A DNA stretch of 7,428 bases from Pseudomonadota bacterium. Lineage in GTDB: Bacteria > Pseudomonadota > Alphaproteobacteria > Micropepsales > Micropepsaceae. Both the position numbers and the translations under genes were made by a program. The DNA is taken from NCBI GenBank assembly GCA_023427355.1, contig JAEZBK010000027.1, positions 1-7,428 on the forward strand, written 5' to 3'. Every line of letters begins with the position of its first letter. The stretch's first letter is position 1. The notes under the pieces are model-generated. The model was not told the origin of the DNA, did not search any database, and saw nothing but the letters and a program-made list of their open reading frames with translations. This document shows, one piece after another, positions 1 to 6,162 of this stretch.

Positions 1-1016
1 CCGTGATGTTCTTCGGGGATGCCGATCTCGTTATAGGTGCGGCGGCTCTGCTCCACGCCCAGCATGAAGGTGGAAACGCGGGTCACGTCCATCTGGAAGG
101 CCAGGATCTGCAGATCGGCCATCAGGCGGAAATGATCCTTGAAGCTTTCGGGCACGCGGGTGGGACGCACCACATCCTTGGGCAGGTCGGCCAGCGCCGG
201 GGGCGGCGTATCCAGGCGCTTTTCGATCTCGCGGATCGAGGTGAGATACTCGTCCACGCGCAGGCGATCACCGGCGCCGAGCTGCGCGTTGATCTTCGTC
301 AGGCTGTCGCGCGTGAAGTCCAGGATCGAGCGATTGTAGGTTTCCTGCTGGTCGCGCGATTCATCCGAGGCGTTGGACGCATGGGCGTTGCCGAACAGGC
401 GGTCGAACACGACGCGCGGATTGACCTCCTTGATGGCGGGGGTCTTGGCGTCGCGCCAGGAGGCGTTGTTGGAATAGACGCAGGCATAGCCCGGATCGCA
501 GCCACCTTCGAGACGGCCATAGTCCAGGCCCAGCTCCAGCGAGGGGAAGCGCGTGGCGCTGCCGATCTTGTTGGCGATGATCTGGTCCATCGAGATGGAG
601 CACTGGATGTCGTCCGAAGCGGTCTTGCGGATGCGCACGCCGGTCAGGTAGCAGCCCAGCGCCTTGGCATGGTCGCCCGCGGCGTCATACAGCGCCATCG
701 GGACCGACAGGCCGCCGATGAACAGCATGTCTTTCTTGTGCCGCTCCAGCGCCTCGGCCGAGGTGCCGGCCAGCGTGTAGTTGGCGCTGTTTTCGCCTTC
801 CTTCGGATACCAGGCCGGCGTGTGGATGCCGTTGGGGTAGTAGAGGATCGCCAGGCGATTGGCCGGCATCACCTTCTTCTGCGCCTCCTGGGCGGCGGCG
901 GAACCGATAAGGCTTTCGGGAATCATCGCATCGAGCAGCTGCAAGGCGATGGCGGCGCTGCCGGCGCCACGGATCAGGGCGCGGCGGCTCAAGGGGTGAA
1001 GACGGCGGACCATCAT
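1..1016 (-). CDS. DUF1552 family exported protein (C-terminus beyond window edge)
   Basis: The 338 visible residues match the DUF1552 family, whose function is unknown. Seen: a Tat-like signal near the N-terminus (SRRALIR at residues 10-16, then a weakly hydrophobic stretch to about residue 42). This is followed by the family-like core LAILYYPNGIHTPAWYP (55-71), DHAKALGCYLTG (115-126) and VEQSRRTYNEIGIPEEHH (321-338). Export to the periplasm, possibly already folded, is inferred from the twin arginine. The first of two adjacent ATGs is chosen because an AGGA at 1025-1028 lies 8 bases upstream; the second ATG would start at 1013. It sits 44 bases downstream of the di-heme cytochrome gene with no terminator between, so the two form an operon; DUF1552 genes commonly neighbour DUF1592 genes. 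Family members are usually about 430-460 residues, so roughly 100 residues are missing off the edge. No frameshift or stop occurs in the visible part. The family call is strong; the reaction is unknown. Confidence 0.9.
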   Translation of the reverse strand, partial: MMVRRLHPLSRRALIRGAGSAAIALQLLDAMIPESLIGSAAAQEAQKKVMPANRLAILYYPNGIHTPAWYPKEGENSANYTLAGTSAEALERHKKDMLFIGGLSVPMALYDAAGDHAKALGCYLTGVRIRKTASDDIQCSISMDQIIANKIGSATRFPSLELGLDYGRLEGGCDPGYACVYSNNASWRDAKTPAIKEVNPRVVFDRLFGNAHASNASDESRDQQETYNRSILDFTRDSLTKINAQLGAGDRLRVDEYLTSIREIEKRLDTPPPALADLPKDVVRPTRVPESFKDHFRLMADLQILAFQMDVTRVSTFMLGVEQSRRTYNEIGIPEEHH

Positions 1017-1060
1017 CGGCGTTTTCCTTTTCTTCCCGGATTCGAACAAAGGCGGATGAA

Positions 1061-3082
1061 TTACTTCTGCAGGCTTGTGGGCTGGAGGCCCGGCTTGGCA
1101 GTTTGCGTGTTGCTGGCGGTCAGGGTGCTGCTGCGGGCATTCTGGAAGGGATAGCTCTTCACCACATTGCGGATGACGCTGGAGAAGCGGTCCCCATCCT
1201 TCTCGACCTGGGCCACGATCTGGTCGATCGCGGGACGGTCAACGCCCTGGATGCCGCGGCCCAGCGCATAGGAGAACACCTTGCGCACCACGGCGCGGCG
1301 GAAGTCCGCCTTGCGGTCCTGCAGCACCTTGCGGAACTCCACCGGCGTCGCGAACTTCTTGCCGTTGATCGCGCCCGACGCATCCACCTTGATGCCGTTG
1401 TCGGTCTCGCGCCATTCGCCGTTGCCGGCGTAATTCTCCAGCGCGAAGCCATACGGATCCATGCGCACATGGCAGCCCGCGCAGGTCGGATGGGTGCTGT
1501 GCTGCTCGAAGATCTGGCGCACCGTGCCGGTGAGCTGCTTGTTGGTGTCCAGCGCCAGCGACGGCACATCCGGCGGCGGCGGCGGAATCTTCTGGTTGAA
1601 CAGGTTTTCCAGGATGAACTTGCCGCGCACCACGGGCGACGTGCGCAGCCCCTCGCCCAGGGGCTTGGAGGTCAGCGTCAGGAACGAGGCCTGGGTGATG
1701 AAGCCGCCGCGCTTGAGCGGATCGAGCTGCACCTTGCGGAACTCGTCACCCGTCACGCCGGGGATGCCGTAAAGCTTGGCCAGGCGCGCATCCACGAAGC
1801 TGTAATCGGCGTCGAGCAGGTCGGTGATCGGCCGGTCATTGTCCACGATATACTTGAAGAACAACTCGGTCTCTGTGCGCATCGAGGCCAGAAGGGCCTT
1901 GTCCACGTTGGGCGTGTGTTCCAGGCCGCGAATCTCGAGCCACTGGCCCAGGAAGTCGTTGGTCAGCGAGATCGCGCGGGGATCCTTGAGCATGCGCGTC
2001 ACCTCGGCATCGAGGTTCTGGCGCAGCGTGCCGGCATTGGCCTGCTTGGTCAGCGCTTCGTCCGGCATGGTGGACCACAACAGGTAGGACAGGCGCGACG
2101 CCAGCTGGTGCTCGGTCAGCGCATAGACCTTGCCCGAACCATCCGGCGCCGGATCCTGCTCCAGGCGGAAGATGAAATTGGGCGACATCAGCGTGGCGCG
2201 GATCGCCAGCGCCAGGGCCTTGGTCTTGGATTCGCCGTCATGGGCAAAACCCATGGCGACGAATTTCATCATGTCGTCGACCTCGGCCTTGGTGACCGGA
2301 CGGCGCCAGGCGCGCGGCATGAAGGCTTCGAGATTGATGCGGACATGCGCCTGGCTGTTGGCGAAGTCGGCCTTGAAGTCCTTGCCCGGCTCGAGCAATT
2401 GCGGCGAAGCGATGCCCGACAGCACGCCGCGCTCTTCATCGGCAGGCTTGAAGGCGGCAAGAACGCCCTTCTCGGCGGCCTCGAGATAACGCTCGATCAG
2501 CGTGGGCGAGATCACCAGGGTGGAGCTGTTGTTGTCGAAGCCGTCGCCGCGCTCATCGGCCGGGAAGTCGGCCGCGGCATTGTACCTGGCAGGCAGGTAG
2601 AGAAGATCGCGGATGGTATTGGCGTATTCGCGATTGTTCAGGCGATGCACCACCACCGGACCCGGATCGGGCTTGCCGCCCATCGAAAGCACGTCGTTCT
2701 TGATCCAGTTGACCAGAAGCTGCTTCTCGCCCTCGGTCGGGCGGTTCTTGGACGTGGCGGGCGGCATCACGCCGGTTTCGATCTCGTGCGCGACCTTGTC
2801 CCAGAACTCGTCGGAGGTGACGGCGCGGCTGCGCGCATCGGCTTCATTCTCGAAGCGCAGCAGGATGTCGCCCTTGGGCTGCGCGCCCGCATGGCACGCC
2901 GTGCAGTATTTGGTGAAGATCGGCGCAATGTCCGTGTCGTAATGCGCCTTGGACGCCATCGCCACGGGCTTGGCATCCTGCGCGGTGACGGGCGCGGTGC
3001 TGCCCATGAAGAACAGCGCGCCGGCGGCGGCGGCGGACAGCAATGACACTCCAAGCGCAACGGCGCTGGTCTTCCCGATCAT
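1061..3082 (-). CDS. Exported di-heme cytochrome c / DUF1592-DUF1588 multidomain protein
   Basis: A 673-residue protein of the Planctomycete-cytochrome type. Residues 1-35 look like a Sec signal peptide with likely cleavage after VTA. A c-type heme site CTACH (C60, C63, H64) sits in an N-terminal cytochrome domain, where M106 in the GVMPP segment is a candidate axial ligand. By motif the order is then DUF1587 (about 144-208, VHRLNNREYANTIRDLL), DUF1595 (about 246-306), DUF1592 (about 318-445, LASRLSYLLWSTMPDEAL), DUF1588 (about 455-560) and DUF1585 (about 570-645). DUF1588 holds a second heme site, CAGCH (C534, C537, H538), followed by RMDPYGFALENY. The length and domain order are normal for the family. 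A periplasmic redox role is inferred from two hemes; the substrate is unknown. The start is supported by a GGGAGGG ribosome binding site at 3087-3093, five bases upstream (counting from its GGGAGG core). It is the first gene of an operon with the DUF1552 gene. No truncation or missing heme residue is seen. Confidence 0.93.
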   Translation of the reverse strand: MIGKTSAVALGVSLLSAAAAGALFFMGSTAPVTAQDAKPVAMASKAHYDTDIAPIFTKYCTACHAGAQPKGDILLRFENEADARSRAVTSDEFWDKVAHEIETGVMPPATSKNRPTEGEKQLLVNWIKNDVLSMGGKPDPGPVVVHRLNNREYANTIRDLLYLPARYNAAADFPADERGDGFDNNSSTLVISPTLIERYLEAAEKGVLAAFKPADEERGVLSGIASPQLLEPGKDFKADFANSQAHVRINLEAFMPRAWRRPVTKAEVDDMMKFVAMGFAHDGESKTKALALAIRATLMSPNFIFRLEQDPAPDGSGKVYALTEHQLASRLSYLLWSTMPDEALTKQANAGTLRQNLDAEVTRMLKDPRAISLTNDFLGQWLEIRGLEHTPNVDKALLASMRTETELFFKYIVDNDRPITDLLDADYSFVDARLAKLYGIPGVTGDEFRKVQLDPLKRGGFITQASFLTLTSKPLGEGLRTSPVVRGKFILENLFNQKIPPPPPDVPSLALDTNKQLTGTVRQIFEQHSTHPTCAGCHVRMDPYGFALENYAGNGEWRETDNGIKVDASGAINGKKFATPVEFRKVLQDRKADFRRAVVRKVFSYALGRGIQGVDRPAIDQIVAQVEKDGDRFSSVIRNVVKSYPFQNARSSTLTASNTQTAKPGLQPTSLQK

Positions 3083-3095
3083 TCCGCCCTCCCGG

Positions 3096-3126
3096 GGCTT
3101 TGCAAGCCTTCAGCCTTTTGCGGCTG
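3096..3126 (-). repeat. Two small tandem hairpins just upstream of the cytochrome gene's ribosome binding site
   Basis: In the mRNA direction the leader contains CAGCC-(6 nt)-GGCTG (3126 to 3111), then, two bases later, GGCTT-GCA-AAGCC (3108 to 3096). Both lie immediately before the GGGAGGG ribosome binding site. Because GGCT and AGCC each occur twice, alternative pairings are possible. The stems are only 5 bp, so a regulatory role is speculative. Confidence 0.3.
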
Positions 3127-3202
3127 TTATTGTCTGAGTTTAGCCAAAGACGATAGGCAGGCAATCCCACGCGGCTCGCCATGCGAAACCGGGCCGGATT
3201 TC

Positions 3203-3217
3203 CCCAAGATTCTTGGG
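3203..3217. promoter_or_regulatory. Perfect 15-bp palindrome over the predicted start point of the cytochrome operon (putative operator)
   Basis: CCCAAGA-T-TCTTGGG is a perfect inverted repeat with 7-base arms and a single central base. It begins about five bases downstream of the predicted -10 box of the minus-strand promoter, so it would overlap the transcription start, the usual place for a repressor operator. The symmetry is directly visible. The regulator is unknown and no regulator gene lies in the window. Confidence 0.55.
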
Positions 3218-3222
3218 ACTAT

Positions 3223-3250
3223 TTTATAACGATTACAGATTGCGGCGCAA
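3223..3250 (-). promoter_or_regulatory. Putative sigma-70-like promoter of the cytochrome/DUF1552 operon
   Basis: On the minus strand a -35 like TTGCGC (3250-3245) is followed after 16 bases by TATAAA (3228-3223). An overlapping TAAAAT (3226-3221) gives an 18-base spacer instead. This is the only clearly AT-rich stretch between the upstream terminator and the cytochrome start codon. The predicted start near 3216 gives a leader of about 134 bases. The -35 is weak, which would suit a regulated promoter. Confidence 0.45.
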
Positions 3251-3252
3251 TC
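3238..3252. promoter_or_regulatory. Perfect 15-bp palindrome over the predicted -35 box (putative regulator site)
   Basis: GATTGCG-G-CGCAATC is a perfect inverted repeat with 7-base arms and one central base, the same geometry as the palindrome at 3203-3217 but an unrelated sequence. It covers the candidate -35 hexamer. It could be a second operator or an activator site. It is not part of the terminator further on, which has its own stem. Confidence 0.5.
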
Positions 3253-3279
3253 GGCACCGCCCCGCACAGCGCGCCGGGC

Positions 3280-3316
3280 AAAGAAAAACCCCGGCATCCG
3301 TTGGGACGCCGGGGTT
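3280..3316 (-). terminator. Rho-independent terminator of the transketolase-like gene
   Basis: On the minus strand, 23 bases after the TGA stop, AACCCCGGC (3316-3308) pairs perfectly with GCCGGGGTT (3295-3287). After one mismatched pair the stem can extend by three inner pairs around a four-base loop. It runs straight into TTTTTCTTT (3288-3280). On the plus strand there is no U-tract, so it works in one direction. It insulates the downstream cytochrome operon from read-through. Confidence 0.92.
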
Positions 3317-3339
3317 GTTGCAATGCAGCAAAAGCTGGA

Positions 3340-5832
3340 TCAGACGACCAGCTTGGCCTGGCGGCTGATACGGTCGGCGCGGGCCTTGGCGAAACGCTCG
3401 ATGCCCTTGAAGATCGATTCCGGGTCCAGATGGGCCTCGGCGATCACGTCATTCTCCAGGCCGCTGGTCAGCCACTGGTGATCCCAGTCCGACGTCATGG
3501 AATATTCGTCGGTCAAGGGACCCAGGAACTTGTAGGGCCAGACGCGGCGGGTGCCGGTCGAGACCACCATGGCGTCATAGCCGGCTTCCGGCGGCAGCAC
3601 GCTGTTGCGATAGGCTTCCGGCTGGCGGTCGAACAGCTCCTCGCTGATGCAGGAGATGATCTTCACGTTCAGGCCCGCCTCGTCGAAGCGCTTGAGATTC
3701 TTGACCGTGTTCACGGTCGAAGACGCGCCCTGGCACAGCACATAGCCCGCCTTGGGCTTGGCCGGGTCGAAATCGCGGATGACGTAGAAGCCCTTGGCCG
3801 CGGCCTTGACGTCCTTGTCGGCGAAGAGATTGCGGTCGGCCACGGGATTGTCGGGACGCGCCACCTCGATGGAGATGATGCCCACCTTGGGATCGCGCGC
3901 GGCGATTTCGGCGGCGGCGAAATAGCCGGCGGCGACGTCGTTATAATCCCAGAAGTTCAGGTGGATGGTCTGGTTGCGCGGGAAGAGCTTCCAGACCTGG
4001 GTGGCGAAGATGCCGAAATGGGTCCGGCCGTCGGCCGCGGTTTCGGGACCGGAGTGGCCGGCCAGGATGTGCAGCACGCCGACGCGGAACTTGCTGTCCT
4101 GGTTCTGCTGGCTCCAGACGCGGGCGGGCGTGTACATCAGCGGCGTGAAGGCGCCATAGGTGCCCGACAGCGCCCACAGGCCGGAGAACTTCTCCGGATC
4201 CACCGAGGCGGATTGGCTGACGATGCCGATGGCCGAAGCGACGTTGCCCGCTTCCTGGATCGCCGCCTTGACGCGGGTGCCGCGCGGATTTTCCTCCGGA
4301 TCGTAATGGCCCCACAGCGCGCCATGTTCGACATTGATGGATTCCGACAGGTCGGCGGCCAGCGTGACGAAACGGTTGCCGGTGACGAAGTTCATCCACT
4401 TCACCACTTCGGAGATGGCGCGGCGCGCGCCCCAGCTCTTGCCCGGCTGCTCGAACAGGGTGACCGAGACTTCCTTGGTGGCGCCGGACAGGTCGTTCTT
4501 CACCGTGATCTTCTGCGCATCCATCGGCAGGTTGGCGACGCGCAGGCGTTCGTCCTGGAAGGGATCGGTGGTGTTGTTGATGTTGAGCTTGTGGTCGTCC
4601 TTGACCTGGTCGCCGATGGCCACCAGGCGGTCGGCGACCCAGTCGCCCAGGCCGTTCTTGTCCAGCACCGACATGACCACGTCCATGTTGGTCTTGAACT
4701 GGACCAGGCGGGCCTTGGTGTCGGCAACGGCGCCGTCACGGATGCCTTCGAACTTGACGCCATACTTCTTCTCGAAGCTCTCGCAGAGCGCGACGAAGTA
4801 TTCGGAGTTCATCTTCTGGCCGTAGGGATGGCTCTTGTAGCCGGTGATCTGCTTGATCCCGTCATTGAGCGTGCCGTTGTGGGCGGCGGGCCAATAGCCC
4901 TTCACGGTCTTGGCGATGGTGATCATGGGGCGGCGGTCCTTGGCGTCCCACTCTTCCATCTCCTTCATCACCTGGACGATCTGGCCGTAATCGGCGCCGT
5001 CATCGATGGTGAAGGTGTTCCAGCCATAGCTGGTCCACTGGTCCTTCAGGACATAGCCGGGCGTCTTGTTGGAGATGACGCCGCCGATCAGCGCGTCGTC
5101 GATGCCGGCATTGTTGTCCGACAGGATCATGCGCAGGCGCTTGCCCACCTGCATCGCCATGGCCTGGGTCTTCACTTCCTGGGCATGGCCTTCGGTCATG
5201 GCGAATTCGCCCTCGAAGCAGACGATCTTGGGGCCGCCATCGAGCGGGGAACCCACCATGTCCCAGAAGGCCGCCTTGCCGGCGGCGGTCGCAACGCCGA
5301 CGCCCGAGGGGCCGCCATTGGTGTCGTTGGTGACGTCGATGCTCTCGGCATGGCCGGCCAGGGCCTTGATGCCGCGCGCCTTGGCCTGGGCGAAGAGCGG
5401 ATTGTCGGCAAGCCCATGATCCGAAAGGAGATTCTTGAGCGGTTCATGACCGCGGCGGAAGCCCAGGGCGTCGATCGGCAGAATCGCGACTTCGGGGTCC
5501 ACGGCATACTTCTTGTCGCCGGTGTTCTTCGCGCGGCGTTCCATCGCCTGATACAGCACCATCCACAGGGCGTAGCAGGTCGGAACGCTGTGGCCAGCGG
5601 CCATCATGAACTTGTCGCCAAAGGGGTGCTTGGGACGGCGGATGTCATAGCGCAGGCCGCCCAGTTCCGGGCCGGCCAGGTGCATGGCGACATTGAAGGG
5701 CGTGTAGGCCAGGGGGCCGCCGAAATGACCGGTCTGGGCATAATTGCCCAGCAGCGAAAGCGTCATGCAGGTCATGAAACCCACATCTTCCAGCTTTTCC
5801 CGATCGGTGCTGCTCAAACCCTTCGACGCCAT
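3340..5832 (-). CDS. Atypical long transketolase-like thiamine diphosphate enzyme
   Basis: An 830-residue protein with the full transketolase architecture: PP domain, Pyr domain, C-terminal domain. By-eye alignment to E. coli transketolase places equivalents of H26 (H36, TGHFG), H66 (H81, AAGHS), H100 (H161, LAGHAE), the GPLGQG loop (GGPSGVG, 173-179) and H261 (H318). It also places the catalytic E411 (E527, IQEAGN), H461 (H593), D469 (D601) and H473 (H605, GRTHFG). The canonical metal motif GDG reads G208-E209-F210, while the paired Asn is kept (DNNAGID, N240). The protein is about 165 residues longer than usual; extra segments lie near residues 100-150 and 325-465. A cytosolic role in sugar-phosphate or related ketol transfer is inferred; the substrates cannot be read from sequence. 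It is not phosphoketolase or pyruvate dehydrogenase E1, whose motifs differ. It is a single-gene unit with its own terminator. The start at 5832 is chosen over in-frame ATGs at 5838 and 5880 by ribosome binding site spacing. Confidence 0.88.
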   Translation of the reverse strand: MASKGLSSTDREKLEDVGFMTCMTLSLLGNYAQTGHFGGPLAYTPFNVAMHLAGPELGGLRYDIRRPKHPFGDKFMMAAGHSVPTCYALWMVLYQAMERRAKNTGDKKYAVDPEVAILPIDALGFRRGHEPLKNLLSDHGLADNPLFAQAKARGIKALAGHAESIDVTNDTNGGPSGVGVATAAGKAAFWDMVGSPLDGGPKIVCFEGEFAMTEGHAQEVKTQAMAMQVGKRLRMILSDNNAGIDDALIGGVISNKTPGYVLKDQWTSYGWNTFTIDDGADYGQIVQVMKEMEEWDAKDRRPMITIAKTVKGYWPAAHNGTLNDGIKQITGYKSHPYGQKMNSEYFVALCESFEKKYGVKFEGIRDGAVADTKARLVQFKTNMDVVMSVLDKNGLGDWVADRLVAIGDQVKDDHKLNINNTTDPFQDERLRVANLPMDAQKITVKNDLSGATKEVSVTLFEQPGKSWGARRAISEVVKWMNFVTGNRFVTLAADLSESINVEHGALWGHYDPEENPRGTRVKAAIQEAGNVASAIGIVSQSASVDPEKFSGLWALSGTYGAFTPLMYTPARVWSQQNQDSKFRVGVLHILAGHSGPETAADGRTHFGIFATQVWKLFPRNQTIHLNFWDYNDVAAGYFAAAEIAARDPKVGIISIEVARPDNPVADRNLFADKDVKAAAKGFYVIRDFDPAKPKAGYVLCQGASSTVNTVKNLKRFDEAGLNVKIISCISEELFDRQPEAYRNSVLPPEAGYDAMVVSTGTRRVWPYKFLGPLTDEYSMTSDWDHQWLTSGLENDVIAEAHLDPESIFKGIERFAKARADRISRQAKLVV

Positions 5833-5840
5833 TCCCATTT

Positions 5841-5845
5841 CTCCC
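5841..5845 (-). promoter_or_regulatory. Ribosome binding site that decides the transketolase-like start
   Basis: GGGAG (5845-5841) lies 8 bases before the ATG at 5832 but only 2 bases before the in-frame ATG at 5838, which is too close. The in-frame ATG at 5880 has only a weak AGAAG upstream, and its extra 16 residues show no family similarity I recognise. The ATG at 5832 is therefore preferred. Confidence 0.6.
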
Positions 5846-5946
5846 ACTAATTCCCAGGCAAGGTTTTTCCCCTGCCCCATGATCTTCTGCTCGATGCCGC
5901 CAGGTCATCCAGCTTGCAGTTGGCCTTCCGGCAGGCGGCAGGAATA

Positions 5947-5958
5947 GGACTTAAGTCC
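5947..5958. promoter_or_regulatory. Perfect 12-bp palindrome GGACTTAAGTCC (putative regulator site)
   Basis: GGACTTAAGTCC is fully self-complementary and lies about 115 bases upstream of the transketolase-like start and about 205 upstream of the protease start. Eight-base palindrome TTCCGGAA follows at 5963-5970. The two-half-site form would suit a dimeric helix-turn-helix regulator. Which gene it controls, and which protein binds it, cannot be told from the window. Confidence 0.4.
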
Positions 5959-6108
5959 CAATTTCCGGAACCCTGCACGCACCGCTTGGCGGACGGGCGA
6001 AAGCACCTAGCAGAACTGCCGCCCCGCGAAAAGCGAGATCGTTTTCAGCACAGGAATATCAGGCGGAAAAGCCGACAAACTTTGCGACCAAATACAGCCC
6101 GCGCAAAC

Positions 6109-6136
6109 TTGCAAGAGGGCCGATCTGGCGTACGCT
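6109..6136 (+). promoter_or_regulatory. Weak promoter candidate for the protease/MoxR operon
   Basis: TTGCAA (6109-6114) and TACGCT (6131-6136) are separated by 16 bases and would start transcription near 6143, about 20 bases before the ATG at 6163. Both boxes deviate from consensus, so this is only a candidate. Confidence 0.3.
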
Positions 6137-6162
6137 CGAAGGGCTTCTTTCGCGGGTCCGTC

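Larger units (their letters stand above)
5833..6162. other. Divergent intergenic region between the transketolase-like and protease genes
   Basis: This stretch of 330 bases separates two divergently transcribed genes and should hold both promoters. Seen in it are the ribosome binding site at 5841-5845, a perfect palindrome at 5947-5958, an adjacent TTCCGGAA (5963-5970), a GAAAA-N9-TTTTC inverted repeat around 6028-6046, a TTTGCG-N15-CGCAAA inverted repeat (6081-6107) and a weak plus-strand promoter candidate at 6109-6136. No convincing minus-strand promoter could be picked. No small gene or RNA is recognisable. The protease reading frame stays open upstream to 5914, but that extension looks like translated non-coding DNA. 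Confidence 0.6.

Noticed and set aside
3..1154. Open reading frame of 383 codons on the plus strand opposite the DUF1552 gene
   Set aside because: Shadow of the DUF1552 gene, extending across the intergenic gap into the end of the cytochrome gene; no family resemblance.
1103..3046. Open reading frame of 647 codons on the plus strand opposite the di-heme cytochrome gene
   Set aside because: Another antisense shadow: composition is typical of reversed GC-rich coding sequence and it has no motif, whereas the minus strand carries heme sites and a full DUF set.
3340..5832. Possible phosphoketolase or pyruvate dehydrogenase E1 identity based on length
   Set aside because: The length is similar, but the GDGEAETGP-type phosphoketolase motif and the AceE-type GDGEMDEPES motif are absent; the histidine pattern aligns with transketolase instead.
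3181..5850. Open reading frame of 889 codons on the plus strand opposite the transketolase-like gene
   Set aside because: It is the antisense shadow of a GC-rich gene. The translation is rich in Gly, Ala, Arg, His, Val and Asp without any recognisable domain, while the opposite strand encodes a clear enzyme with conserved active-site residues and its own terminator.
5914..6162. In-frame N-terminal extension of the protease by 83 codons
   Set aside because: The extension has no motif or signal and overlaps the divergent control region. The ATG at 6163 starts a basic N-terminus followed by one membrane segment, as expected for an anchored protease.
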